DNA of 64,000 nt from Oscarella lobularis (Eukaryota; Porifera; Homoscleromorpha; Homosclerophorida; Oscarellidae): NCBI RefSeq assembly GCF_947507565.1, contig NC_089180.1, forward strand, positions 2,728,001-2,792,000, in the 5' to 3' direction. Shown piece by piece: positions 52,491 to 63,990 of the stretch. The translations under genes were made by a program, and so were the position numbers. Positions within the stretch are counted from its first letter, which is position 1; each line of letters starts with the position of its first letter. Below the pieces are notes generated by a model, which was given only the letters and a program-made list of their open reading frames with translations, had not been told where the DNA came from and searched no databases.

Positions 52491-53675
52491 TCAGGAATTG
52501 CAATTGCGTCTGCAGTATTCTGCAGCCCCAAAAATCGACAGGCGGACGCTGTAATGTGGGCTTTGAACACCTTGAAGTCCAACGTAATAAAGTGAGATTA
52601 ACACAACTCTTTTACCCACCTGCTGCATGAACTCATCGCATGGTTGGAATTTCTTGGCAGACTTGTCAACAGAGAATCGTTGAAGATGTTGCATTAGGTG
52701 CTGGACAGATCCTGTACATGTGCTGTCTCCCCAAAACGTCTCTAAGCACACCGATAGGCATTCCCATAAAAGATGAAAATCTCCTAAACGTATGCAACAT
52801 ATGTATGAGTCTTTTAGAACTCTATTTCTGACTAGTACCTGGAGCTTCCTTCGCCCATTGCAGTTTATTGAGATCGAGTGGCTCAGGCAATCGCAACCGC
52901 TTAGCAGAACGTATATTCTTGCACGTCAATTGGTCACCCACTACAGGCTGCAAAATAAGAAAGATTTCCCTACAGGTATTGGAAAGACATTTACCAATTT
53001 TACCACAGGTTCAGCATCATTTTTGGAAACGTCAACTGCAAACTGTTTGAGGACGCGAATATTTCCGTCTTTGGTGCCTTCATTTTCATCCATAATTTCT
53101 AAGGGAGTGACGTCTGGTTTCGAAGGCGTCATATAAGGGACAGGTGCTGGGCAGAAGGATGACAGTTTCGCGAGACCCGGAAAGGTATCTGTCAGAAATC
53201 TCATGACAAAGAGAGTGCCTTCTTCAACAAATTCGTCGTTTTCTCTCCGTGAAGGTAAGATGTCCCATTCATGCAGATCACTTCGTTTTGTGATCTGTAC
53301 AGGAAACGTTTTAAAGATAATAATCTAATTAGGTATATGCTTCCTACTCGTCTATGATCGGGATATATTGATGGAAGCTTCGCGTTTGGGAAATCGATCG
53401 CGAGACGAGTTGTCATATCCCATCGCTCAAGATGTTTGTCTACAATAGCTACTGTAATTGAATACATAACTCATTGTGAATGAATTACCCGATCGTTCAT
53501 GGGAAATACGCTTTGTTATGTTTAAGTTGTCGTATGTCCAAATTCTGAGCGTTGAAACGGGGGGAACGGTTAAGCACCGAGCAATTCCTTTTAGGCAGTC
53601 CCATGAATGATTATATGAGGCACAAACCCCCAATGTATTCATTGCTCTTAAAACCTGGCAAAACAGGATTACCAC
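52491..53675 (-). pseudogene. Fragments of a large repetitive-family protein
   Basis: Minus-strand frames in order: LGVCASYNHSWDCLKGIARC and TLRIWTYDNLNITKRISHE (about 53620-53470), LAIDFPNAKLPSIYPDHRRV (about 53390), MTPSKPDVTPLEIMDENEG (about 53110), and TFWGDSTCTGSVQHLMQHLQ (about 52730). These resemble the N-terminal half of the family whose C-terminal RING part is at 927-3125. Some joints look like introns, others like frameshifts. Function unknown. Confidence 0.4.
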
Positions 53676-54077
53676 TCAAACTATTATGATGACGTTTAGA
53701 TTAACCTGTTTGCTGGTGCCGTGGCTAAGCATAAGCATCGAAACCTGAGTTGGAAAAGCTAGTGCTTTGCTTCTTCTTGATGTCTGCTTCATCAAAATAG
53801 CTACAATGTACCCTACTCTCCGCTCCGCCTGGGAAATTGTTTCGTCTAAGCTTCTTTTCCCCGATATCAATGAAACAGGCAGGAAAAAGAGATTTGGGGC
53901 AGAACTCTTCAGGTTCTTCACATGACGTTCGAAAGAAAATTCTTCACGCTTTTCAGCATCATCGTTTTCGTTGCAATCGATAAGCAGCTGATCGAGTTCA
54001 GACGAAATAACTTGACTGACAGCATTCCAATCAATCTCTGACGTCTGAGTGCTGGCGTCCGCTTTAATTAAAAATAA

Positions 54078-54424
54078 TCACATATCGGAAATAATTAGTA
54101 GTTGAAAAGTGCTCACCGTATTTCGGCTCTGATTTACTTTTTTTGCGAATACCACGTAGACCCAGCCAGCAGCTCTTTTGACTCGCTCGATTTTGGGAAA
54201 GGCTGCTCGAGAGACCCTTCCCAACTCCACATGGCTCAAGGAATGGCTGAACTGTGATCGGACGTCGAAGTGGACGTCGCCGACGAGCACAGAGTCGCGG
54301 TAATCGGACACGTCGTACATCTGGGCCAGCCTAGCCAGCAGCAAATGTGTACCATTTCATACCGAGTACGATCGCACAGAACAGACCAGTCGCAGCAGTC
54401 TCTGAAACCCATCTGGCTGCTCAT
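54078..54424 (-). other. Protein-like debris, unrecognised
   Basis: The frame 54078-54344 contains VLVGDVHFDVRSQFSHSL and VELGRVSRAAFPKIERVKRA. The latter resembles a linker seen in repetitive metazoan transposon proteins, but I cannot assign it. A neighbouring frame overlaps it. Confidence 0.25.
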
Positions 54425-54613
54425 CTTCTCTATCTAGCGTGCGCGTGTTGATTGTGTGCCGCGAGGTGACAGCATAGGGGGCAGAAATTTGATTAATGAT
54501 TAGACCAATCCCGCACTACACGTCGCTGAGAGGTGGCATCTCTAGTATTTAATCGATCATATGACCGACCGCACCCCCAAACGAGGGAGCCCATGACCTA
54601 TAACGTGGGACTC

Positions 54614-54679
54614 AAGGCCCTTTTCCCCTCTCGGAGTATCCGGGAGATCAGGAAAAAGGGCCTGGCCACGCGAGGCTAG
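54614..54679. repeat. Short hairpin element, copy 4
   Basis: AAGGCCCTTTTCCCC pairs with GGAAAAAGGGCCTGG around TCGGAGTATCCGGGA, followed by CCACGCGAGGCTAG. Confidence 0.75.
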
Positions 54680-55435
54680 CTAAAAACGCCGCATGCGGAC
54701 GCAGTATCGAGAACGAATGGAGACTAGGTGGTACAGTTACCTCTTCTGAAGAAAGCTGGCTCGGCAGAGTGAAGAAGCAAGCTTCGATGTCTTCGTTACG
54801 GCCCGGAAATGTTGCGTATCCGGGATCTGATGGAACAGGTCTCTCCAGTGCAAAATTGTAGCGCGTTTTATTAAGGAAGAAAATAGCTGTATCTCTCACG
54901 AAGACCGCGCTGCCAGCTTCATCCTAAAGTAACATCTAACGATTACGATAAAGTTTTTGCAGTGTAAGTGCCCCTTTAATCGAAACCTCTGATGCTCAAC
55001 AAACGTATAGTACGCGAGGTCTTTCGCCGACCCGCCTTCGCAGACGCTAATGATCGTTTAGTCAAAAATGCTGATACTTGTTTGCTCCCGTGCTGTACGT
55101 GGGCGTCGCCAATAGAAGGGTTGCATATGACATCATGATCCACGTGACGTTGACAGTGGTGGGCTAGCTGGTGGGCTTGGCGGTGGGCAGCCGTGTGTAC
55201 CGATGTGAATCCACCCTATCCGTCGGGGACCGCGTACGCATCACTTGGGAATGGTCTTTTTAGGGCCTTCAGCACTGCAAATTTCGCTCTACACCCGCAA
55301 GTATCGGAGCGGCGAGCTAATTTGGGGGGGGCGTTACTCGTTGACGATGACACTCTAATTTATGCTGACGTTGTGCTTTACTTTGTTTACGCAAGAAAAG
55401 TGAAACATGGCTTCATTTAATATGTCATGCAGTAC

Positions 55436-55894
55436 TCATGTACCTGCTGTAAGAAAATGGGCGAAGGGAAATTTCAGCGAGGTAACCAATCCACGGACCA
55501 TTATTCCAAGAACGTGCGTTGCGACGGGAATACTGGAATCCTTGCCAGCGTCTGTTTCGAAGGACTTTAATACTACGTCTTCGCGTACCTTCATTTCATC
55601 CAAGAGAATAATCACGTGTTTTTGGATTTTGGCGAGCGAGTCAATCTTTGCCTCTCGAATCATGTGATCGTTGACCCCGCTGCCAAACCCTGGCTTCGAT
55701 GGGTAACAGTGGACGTCATCGCGAAGAGTGCGTTCACTCGGGAGGAACATGAAGCCTGAGGTGCGAGCAGCATGGTAGGACGAGAGCATTTTTAAATTCA
55801 AGGCCCATTTGACCATCATAGGATGCATGCCTCTCCCGTCTTTTAATTTAGCCGCTTTTCTTTGTTCTTTCCAGAACAAAAGAAAGTAAAACAT
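55436..55894 (-). pseudogene. P-element-like transposase fragment, minus strand
   Basis: The frame reads GRGMHPMMVKWALNLKML, SGFMFLPSERTLRDDVHCY, VIILLDEMKVREDVVLKS and HVLGIMVRGLVTSLKFPFAH. The LPSERTLR and DEMKVREDV motifs and the later VRG segment match P-element/THAP9-type transposases; the Asp in DEM is the first catalytic residue. It is longer than the copy at 38190-38561 but lacks the N-terminal THAP domain and the GTP-binding and later catalytic parts. A possible splice boundary lies at each end. Confidence 0.6.
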
Positions 55895-57000
55895 TAATTA
55901 AATGCTTTGGATGAGCTTTGTTGTAAACGCGCAGGTACGATCCTTCTTATAATCGGCTTCAACTTCGGCGTTCTTCTCTTCAACTATATTCACAAGGGTT
56001 TCGTGTAAACATAGATAGAAAAGGATAGGCAACTCTGGTGGTCACGTGTCCTTTTCCATACATTTTGCGTGGTCCTATGTGTGTCCCTCGCAATGTCGAC
56101 TAGTCCCGGATATTAGCCACCATTTCTCTACGAAATCGTTGTTTTTCCGACTACTACTGGGTGCCGAAAGTTTTTTCGAACGTAAGATTGTTTGGGGATT
56201 TCGATGTCGCTTGAGAAACACCATGCACGGCGTGACATGGGCCATTACGCCCACACGATGAATGGGGGACGTCCCTCGTTTTCATAATTGCATGCAGCCA
56301 TGCAGTTTACATTCCCGAGAGTCCTCCTGTAATCGATGCAGTCAACGCGTGTGTTCCGGGCGCGTGATTCACGTCGCTGCGGTCACCTGAGGCCGATTTC
56401 TCTCAGAAAGGGGCGTTCCGACATGTCATTTGGGGGGAACGTGTAGAGTCCGTCCTTTGGCTGTTACCACGCAGTTATCGCTACACACAGCTTACTATAT
56501 TGTACACAACTGTTGCACCTGCACCGTCTTTTGCTTTACGCTAAGAGCCATTTGGATGAGTTTTATGCACTTCCGGTTCATTTCAGGTACTTGCTATTAT
56601 GGATCGTTTCCGGTTGACTCGCGTCAAAGGAAAGGCCAAACGCCGAAAAGAGAGCCGTAAAGAGGCGCCTAATGAGGCAAACTTACGTTTTATGGACAAT
56701 AGGTGCCCGAAAAACGAATTCTCCGAAAGCATAAGAATACCGAGTTATTGCTGCTCGTGGTCACGTGACTGTTCGCTTTCAACCTAATTGCGCTCCCATG
56801 TTTTACTTCTTAGCCACGCACCTTTTGCTAACAGGTGTACAATGATTAGGTTTAACTGTTCGGTTTTCGTTTTTGCCATCGAGCTTTTCCTTGACAAGAA
56901 AAAGGCGCCACGCCCCTTTCCCGACTCACCAACAAGTAGTGCGCACGAGCTGGATTACAATCACGCCTGCTATCCTCTATTGACTTCCTCGATCAGACAA
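55895..57000. other. No supported gene
   Basis: No domain or repeat was recognised. A plus-strand frame at 56599-56787 starts with a basic segment (RLTRVKGKAKRRKESRKE) but has nothing further to identify it. Confidence 0.3.
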
Positions 57001-57004
57001 TAGG

Positions 57005-57473
57005 CGTCGGGGACACCCATGTCTCTCGATCGACGAGTACTTCTGCCATCGTCTCCGCCGTGATGTCCGGAACGGCTGCAAGCTCTAGCCAACGGGAGAA
57101 ACGATCCACTTTGACCACGACGTAGCGATTTCCAATCGTGGTTCTCGGCAACGGCCCGAATATGTCTATGCCGACGGTATGGAACGGCTCCGGCGAACTA
57201 AAGCGATTTTCTCACTTCGCATTGATGGCAGAATGATTTTATATCACACGCCATGCCTTTCAAGAAGTATTGACTTTGCACCTTCCTCAGGGTCTTCCGG
57301 TACCCCAGGTGTCCGGAAATTGGCAAGGAATGCAGAACCTGAAGAATAGAGCGACGAGCTTGGGCGGGCAAGACTGGAACGCGGCTGCTGCTTTCCTTTT
57401 TCTCCACCTCATACATCAACAGGCCATCTCCAGCGAGGTAATATTTTCCCGGAATTCTTTGGGCTACGACCAC
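57005..57473 (-). pseudogene. Ty3/Gypsy integrase N-terminal fragment
   Basis: The frame 57198-57473 has YLAGDGLLMYEVEKKESS, then the integrase zinc finger HSLPISGHLGYRKT...FCHQCEV (His-x3-4-His...Cys-x2-Cys). In the next frame (about 57190-57005) the core begins PFHTVGIDIFGPLPRTT and VVVKVDRFSRWLEL, with the first catalytic Asp in GID. The rest is missing to the left. It is truncated on the right by the foldback element. Confidence 0.75.
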
Positions 57474-57510
57474 TTCTGGCGGATATTCCTTTACAGGGTC
57501 CGGATCCTTA

Positions 57511-58188
57511 AAGGGGCACTCCGGCGTTTTTTAAACCTATACTATACTATTGAAGTACTTACGTTTGCTAATCGTTTCGCGCCGGTCTCGCTGTGATCGT
57601 GTGATTCGGCTACGAGAAAGAAGCGTTTTAACTCTGTAATTACGGGCGTTCTGTGAAAGAAAAAAGTGTAGATCGTAAGACCTTTCTGTACTGACTTGAA
57701 TTCGCTAACTAAAAGCGGAAACGAGATAAAGCCGGAAACGCGCTTTTGCGCGTCATGAATTCGATGCTGTCTTCCGTGCCTTCCGTCCAAACCTGTAATT
57801 GCACGACAAGGGCGAACCTTTGCACATGATAAATTGAGTGAGACAATGATCGTAAAAGCACGGAAGACAGCATCGAATGCATAGCGCGCAAAAGCGCGTT
57901 GTAGTTAGCGAATTTAAGTCAGTACAGAAAGGCTTCAGCTAGTCCTTACGATCTACACTTTTTTCTTTCAAACTTTCTTGGCAGGTGACGCCTTCGGCAT
58001 GCATAAACGCCAGTTCATTTTTTGTATCAGGGTAGCTGTGTGGCACCAGTTGCGTCACAGAACGCCCGTAATTACAGAGTCAAAACGCTTCGTTCTCGTA
58101 GCCGAATCACACGATGACAGCGAAACTGGTGCGAAACGATTAGCAAACGAATAGTAGTATAGGTTTAAAAAACGCCGGAGTGCCCCTT
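57511..58188. mobile_element. Foldback element with long inverted repeats
   Basis: The ends are AAGGGGCACTCCGGCG and its reverse complement, flanked by TTA on both sides (57508-57510 and 58189-58191). Imperfect arms of about 280-330 bp face each other (57511-57790 and 57855-58188), including CGCTTTTGCGCG and GCTGTCTTCCGTGC blocks in both. The 3-bp TTA duplication fits PIF/Harbinger-type insertion. There is no transposase gene. A solitary GTGCCCCTTTAA end lies at about 54969-54980. Confidence 0.8.
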
Positions 58189-58199
58189 TTAGTATGTCG

Positions 58200-59380
58200 A
58201 GGCAAAGTTTGTCAAAATGACAGCGAAATCTTGTTTGGTATTGTCCATACGTAATGTCATTAATTCTGGAATCGGTTTTGGCAGGGGCGGGTCCCGTTCG
58301 AGGTGAATAGGAAAACGTTTTGAAATATTGGTCTTGGATGAGAGTCAAGGTGCCGATTTCGATAGGAGGAAGTGTTACGTCATTCTCTCGGCGTTGTAAT
58401 CGATTGCGAGTGCTTCTATACTCGGATCAATACTATTACGATAATTGAGGACTCTTCTGGAGATTCAATGGTGACGTCGAAGATACTACTGTATTCGCGG
58501 AAATCCGTACATGGATTCGAAGGATGCGAGGCGTTCACTAGTAAAGCCCCATCCATGAGTTCCGATGACGTCACACCTTCGAAGCCGGCGTGTACGAAAA
58601 TGGACCTGTACAAGCTCTTTGGACTTAGCGTACTGTATTTTCGTAACAATTAAGGTTTGTTTTACGTAAAATGACGTGGCAAACTGTTTTATGGTGGAAA
58701 AAGGCGAAAACAGCCGAAGTATACGGGAAAGAGCCCCCGAGTCAACCCCTGCTTCAACAAAAGCGATCACGTGACCGGGAGTTTCCTATCCCTGTCTCTT
58801 ACAGCTATGGTCGGACGAACAGCTGCAGAGAGAATTCAGCGTGAGATCAATCCATTAGATGAAGACGGAGCTTACGGGGCAAACTTATTTAGTCTTTCTG
58901 TATTTCCAGAGATAAAAGAGTTTTCTCTAATTCAAGGCCCTGTAGAGCCGCATCATCAACGTCCTCAGAAGGCCGTAACCCAACGTAGACGTACGAGCGA
59001 ACATCACCACTGCTGTCTGAGTCCGATCGCTTTATTCTCTGTTGTTTTTCGCTCTACTGTATCGCCAAAAGCTCGCCTAACGAGCTTTCCAACCTCGGAA
59101 CCTTTCAAAGGCGCTTGGACATCAGATAAGGCTGAGTGCTTCCACAAGACCAGACACTGCTACGAAGTGCGATATAGACGAAACTTGATATGTAATCTTC
59201 AACCTGCGCGCCGAATTAAAAACTTGTTTTTCTTTTCAACTAGTTTGCACCATTTTAGACACAGAATTTTGACCCGTTTGGACGCAGTAACGTAGCAGGA
59301 GGTCGTACTCTCCATTCAGCTAGGATATACGGGAGACGCTGTCCCCCCTCGTCATAGTGGGCGTGAAAGTGGGAGGAGCC
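58200..59380. other. No supported gene
   Basis: Frames at 58372-58653 and 58771-59295 show no recognised domain. The region holds no tandem repeat that I can see. Confidence 0.3.
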
Positions 59381-59383
59381 GTA

Positions 59384-59446
59384 CCAGACCCTCTCTGGGA
59401 CACCGTCATACGGGTGTTCTTGAGAGGGTCTGGGGACAAGGCTAAG
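59384..59446. repeat. Short hairpin element, copy 5 (diverged)
   Basis: CCAGACCCTCTC pairs with GAGAGGGTCTGG around a CATACGGGTG loop, followed by GGACAAGGCTAA. This is the most diverged member of the family. Confidence 0.65.
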
Positions 59447-59578
59447 TATTGCCTTCAGTAGAGTTCCGATATTGACAATACGATAGTGAGGCTTGAAGCG
59501 CCTTTTTCACTTGACAAGTCTCCTTGCACATATTTAGGGTCGATTTAAAATAAAAGATTTATTTATTTTATTTTTACC

Positions 59579-59887
59579 TCATCTTGGTCTTTTTCGAGGC
59601 GTGCTTGTTTGAATCGGTGCCGGTATTGCTTCGTTCTCGTCCGAATTGCCTTCAAATACGTCCAAATTCGCTAAGGAAAAACGCCGTGCGACTAATTGAA
59701 AATGTACTCGAACTTTGCTCGCTAAAGAAATAGGATCGTCCTCTTCTTCTTCGTCGGACGACATGTCCGTTTCGCTAACGTCGATATCTGAAACGGCGCG
59801 TGACGTTTCAAGTTCCCTCGCTGCCTCAGACGCGTCCATCCAGCTTGGCTTCACGTTCCGAGAAAAACCAGAGGAGGAACCCAACAC
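59579..59887 (-). other. Acidic open frame, unrecognised
   Basis: A 102-codon frame contains SDIDVSETDMSSDEEEEDD, a Ser/Asp/Glu-rich stretch like those in nuclear proteins, and ends PIQTSTPRKRPR. It could be the last exon of a host gene, but nothing upstream supports this. Confidence 0.3.
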
Positions 59888-59999
59888 ACGGGAGAACCTA
59901 TTGGTTATAACACTGAACTCGCCGAATATTCACTCCAATTTGACTTTTCGTGCAGCGACGTAGTCGATTACCAAAATTATCCTTTACGAGTGTATCCGG

Positions 60000-60970
60000 C
60001 CGACTTAATTAATTAAATGCCGTATACGGTCAAAACCTATCATGCAAAACAATTCATCTTTTTTCACCTTTGGAAAAAAGATCCACAGCACGCAATAAAC
60101 GCTTCGTTTTAAAGTAGAAGAATAGGTTTCGATACGAAATGCATAATTCGATTCGGCTTTACGGTTGTTATTTAGCGCGTTATGCGTAAATCCCTTCACA
60201 CATCGGCTCAACAACGCCCTCATCTCCCATTTTATTAATAATTTGTCCAAGTTCATGGAAAAAACGTGTGGTAATCCGGAGATCTTCCCTCGCCGAAAAG
60301 ATCTGCTTTCTTCGCCCAAGAAGCGACTTCTTCCACGGTGCACGGTGGGCACATTTGCCAGAGGATTGCTCTCGCTGTGTTTGACATGGCCTCTCGTCGC
60401 CAATGCTTCTTCTGATAGCGCGGATTCAAGTTTTCAATCCGCAAAAGAGTTACATGGATACAATGTACACAGTGTCTTCCAGCTATTACCTGTCTATTGT
60501 GTCATCGGTGGAGCATTCCAAACGCATCGACTAATTTCTATGTGAAAATCATTGTCCTTTCTTTTCTGCACGTAGGTTGATGAGTCTATAAATCATTTAC
60601 CATCTCATATGTACTGTACCTCATTATTATTTTATTCCTTGAGGTTTTGGAGACAATGGCTGCAAACGGACGCGTCGGGATCATGGGGCTGCGGAGTCCA
60701 TGACGAGAGTGAGGTCACTTGCAGAGGATTCGCCGTGCGCTGGCGATCACGTACAACAAGATGTTCCCGATTGTCGCGGCGTTGCTCCCGTAGGGCGATA
60801 GTTGTTTAGTAGACTCTGACAACAGTACGGTAGTCGCCGCATCTAATCGGGACACGTCGCTGGACTCGGCGATTATGCGGCATGTAAGGGCTGGCTCACC
60901 GCAACACGTTCAATGTCGGCTACCTGCCTGCACTGCAATGCTAAGAAGTGGGATTCAGCCCGCAACAGGT
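60000..60970. other. No supported gene
   Basis: Short frames only, with no recognised domain. The stretch ends at the TA target of the second pogo MITE. Confidence 0.3.
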
Positions 60971-60971
60971 A

Positions 60972-61259
60972 CAGTAGAACCCCGATTATCCGGACCCCGA
61001 TTATGCGAACTTTCGATTATCTGAACCCCAAATTTCGAAGTCACATGACCCAAATTGGGCGTGTCGAAAGAAAAAGATTTGTGTTACCAGCTTATAGAAG
61101 CGTCACACCTGCGTTCAGCGCACCCTGGCTCTATTTCCTCTCTTACTCAAACACCTACGCTATTTAAAAACTTAAATAACACCTATTTCGATTATCCGAA
61201 CGTTTCGATTATCCAAACCCCCGCTGCCCCAAGGGGTTCGGATAATCGGGGTTCTACTG
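60972..61259. mobile_element. pogo/Tigger-type MITE, copy 2
   Basis: A 288-bp element, CAGTAGAACCCCGATTATCC ... GGATAATCGGGGTTCTACTG, flanked by TA (60970-60971 and 61260-61261). The interior matches copy 1 at 9955-10260 (for example GGGCGTGTCGAAAGAAAAAG), apart from a deletion of about 20 bp near the 3' end. Confidence 0.9.
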
Positions 61260-61442
61260 TACTCACACCCTAATCATAGATCTGGCCAGCTAATGGAATA
61301 GGCGTCGAGGCCGGAGCAAGTGGTTTTGTTGCAATCGGTCATCTGACCAAACCAACCCCGGCGGAGAACCGTCGGTCAGGCCTGGTACGAATCTCGTTGC
61401 TGGGTAATGCTAATGAATCAAATAAACGTTTGACTGCTCGTA

Positions 61443-61628
61443 AAGGCTGGTTCACATTAGGTTACGCTAGGCTTGCGTCCGTCCAGCGTCAGCGTTGCGT
61501 CCGTCTCCGTAACGTGTATGCGTAAACCCGTTCACATTAACTATTGGTCTAGCGTCACTATTTTAACGCACTTTAAACAATTGAGAATATCTGGCACGTG
61601 TCGTACAATTTTTTTTGGAATTTTCTCA
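61443..61628 (+). repeat. Probable Harbinger 5' end region
   Basis: GGCTGGTTCACATTAGG follows a TAA-like site at 61440-61443, and the related GTTCACATTA recurs about 90 bp further in. Terminal repeats of this type suit a PIF/Harbinger element, but the matching right end was not found. Confidence 0.35.
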
Positions 61629-62786
61629 ATGTTGTCCTCGGAAGAGAAGTTCGTTATCGTGACCCTTCTGTGGTTAGTTTGGAAGAGAGTGCGTCAGTCG
61701 AAAATAGGCGTCGATGCTGGGTCCGAGCACGAAATCAATGCCAACGTGTGCAGGGTGCCTATCACTCCCTCGTTCGTCAGCTTTCCGTGTCTGACAAGCA
61801 AGGCTTTTTTCTTACTTACGAATGACTGCAACAACTTTTGAAAGTATTCTCCAAATCGTGGGGCCGCGTATCCCTAAAATAGGTGAGACTCTCAAGTCAG
61901 AGTTCGTAAAATTCTCAGCTAACGAGAAGGAATGGAGAGGAATCGCCAAACGATTTGAAAGTCGCTGGAATTTTCCTCGTTGTCTGGGAGCCATCGACGG
62001 AAAGCACGTCATATTACAGGCCCCGTCCCATGCTGGTTCTTCATATTATAACTATAAAGGAACTCATTCTATCGTATTAATGGCCGTCGTCGATGCTAAC
62101 TATAGATTTATATACGTGAATATTGGAAATTATGGGCGCCAAAGCGATGGAGGAATATTTAGCCATAGCACATTTGGAGCATCACTAGAAAGAGACACTC
62201 TGAATCTTCCTTTACCTGCTGAATTATTAATAGATGGCAAGTCAAAGATGCTACCTTACGTATTTGTAGGAGATGAAGCTTTTCCGCTAAAAAAGAATCT
62301 GCTGCGACCATTTCCGGATCGAAATTTGCCGAATGATGAAGCATTATTTAATTAAAAGTTAGCATATTCATTCCTTGCAATGCTGGAAAATAAAACATTT
62401 ATATCTTACCTAGACTGAGTAGAGCTCGCCGTATAGTAGAGAATGCGTTTGGAATTTTGGCCTCGCGCTTGAGAATTTTTCGTCGTGTGCTGATCGCGAG
62501 TGTATGCCTTGCAGCTGTTGGCCTACACCTGTAAAAGACTCGGCGTGCTACTGTCCACCAGGATTCATTGATATTGACGACGGAGGGAACGTTCTGCCTG
62601 GATCGTGGAGAGAAGAGGGTTAGGGTTAGTATGGAATTGGAGGGGGCCATGGAGCAATTGTGCCGCTGGCAGGGACAGGCGGAAAGTACTTGAAGGCGGC
62701 GTCCGAATCTCGCATCGCCTACAAGGAGTATTTTGCAAGTGAGGAGGGTTCAGTGCCATGGCAGATGGCTCATGTTATGAAAACGT
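61629..62786 (+). pseudogene. PIF/Harbinger transposase, broken
   Basis: The N-terminal part (RRRCWVRARNQCQRVQGAYH, SDKQGFFLTYE) and the nuclease (61822-62355: TFESILQIVGPRIPK, CLGAIDGKHVILQAP, VLMAVVDANYRFIY, FVGDEAFPLKKNLLRPF) lie one frame apart. GAIDGKH, VVDANY and GDEAF contain the Asp, Asp and Glu of the DDE_4 fold. A stop at 62353 is followed by a region that reads like an intron, then RLSRARRIVENAFGILASRL (62410-62470), and in a further frame CPPGFIDIDDGGNVLPGSW and YKEYFASEEGSVPWQ (62545-62780) with two stops. The catalytic triad is intact but the gene is not translatable in one piece. Confidence 0.8.
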
Positions 62787-62808
62787 AAACTTGGTCATCA
62801 CCTAGATA

Positions 62809-63027
62809 TTAAAGTACACAATAATCAACGTAAAACAGTTTCTTCGCCTCCGTTCTCTGTCTCTGCTGTCTCATTCTCCTCTCTCCCTCTATCTCCCGGT
62901 CCATCTCCTTCCGTACTATCTCCAAACCCAGTACAAATTTTGTTAGATATCGTGAGTATAAACAATTTGGTCGGTGGCTAAGGCAGGGGTAGCTACGAAC
63001 AGCTTCTATCAGCATTTCGTCGCTCAT
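62809..63027 (-). pseudogene. MADF/Myb-like Harbinger partner, truncated
   Basis: Convergent with the transposase, the frame starts at an ATG (63025-63027), MSDEMLIEAVRSYPCL, like the first helix of a MADF domain, and ends in a basic coiled-coil segment (EIEGERRMRQQRQRTEAK). Harbinger elements usually carry such a second DNA-binding protein that brings the transposase to the ends. Most of the MADF domain is deleted. Confidence 0.45.
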
Positions 63028-63159
63028 ATTGTATATGTAGTGAAGCGTTGTGCTTACCCCAGACTTCAGACTAGACTGTTTTTATTATCTCTCCAACTAC
63101 CCATTATCTATCCTCCCTCCCGTTAGCCCAGATTAGACCTTACTACACTACTACGGCGC

Positions 63160-63990
63160 CTACGAACTGTGTTCATCGCTGTCTGACGTGGCATCTAGGA
63201 CGTAGTCTTCAAAACGCACTGGGAGTCGCGTGATCCGACGTGGTCGTTCGGGTGGTTCGTCTTTCCTTCCGATCGGTTCTGGTGTGAGTGAGGGTGGTTG
63301 CTGAGGGTGGACGTTGTCAGAGGGCGGGGCTACCGGACTTGCGATCGGTTGCGGTTGCACGTTGACGGCTGGAGTTGGTGTCGGAGCCGCTGGTCTTGCG
63401 ATTGGTTGAGGCGTGTTGATTACAGGGCCGCTCGGGACCCGGGATATGACGTTCTCAAAGTCCGTTACATCTCCGACGTCCGTACGGTGTGGGGTTTCGT
63501 TCGCTCCGGTCCCTGGCTGTGGTTGCGAATGATTCGGTGTCGTAGGGGTTCCGAGTGTTTGTCCGTCGTTTGCAGCATCCGTCGTTGTCGTGCTGGATGT
63601 TTCGTCGTGCGGCGCATCGATGGGTTGATAGCACGGTCGTAAGCGGTCGTGATGTACCCATCTCCGTCGCCCTCTTTTGTGTGAATGTTGGATTTGGTAA
63701 ACGTCATTCTCTCCTTGTTTTCGCAGAATTTTAAATGGGCCGTCCCATACCGAAAGTAACTTGTAGACTTTTCCCCGCAGTCGGCCTGGATCATGCAGGT
63801 AGACGAGGTTTGCCGGGCGAGTACAAACGTACGTGGGGTGTCACGCCTTGACGTTGTCGCTCCTTGGCCGCCGTCAAATTGGCATCCACTAATTCCCGTG
63901 CTCTATCCATCTCCGTGGATAACCGTTGAAGATACTCTGATGTATCCGTTGGCGGCGGGGTTGCGCAGCTGCACGCGACGTCGGTTGGAA
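63160..63990 (-). pseudogene. Ty3/Gypsy pol C-terminus, continues beyond the window
   Basis: The minus-strand frame 63465-63794 reads RLRGKVYKLLSVWDGPFKIL and YQIQHSHKRGRRRWVHHDRL, the GPY/F-type domain at the end of integrase. A Pro/Gln/Thr-rich tail follows in the next frame and ends PRRITRLPVRFEDYVLD before a stop at 63160. The same tail (RPPRHLEDFVLD) is at 27690. The rest of pol would be to the right of the window. No LTR boundary could be fixed to the left. Confidence 0.75.

Noticed and set aside
62613-62627. Telomeric repeat (GGGTTAGGGTTAG)
   Set aside because: Only two units inside a transposase remnant; too short to indicate a telomere or interstitial telomeric array.
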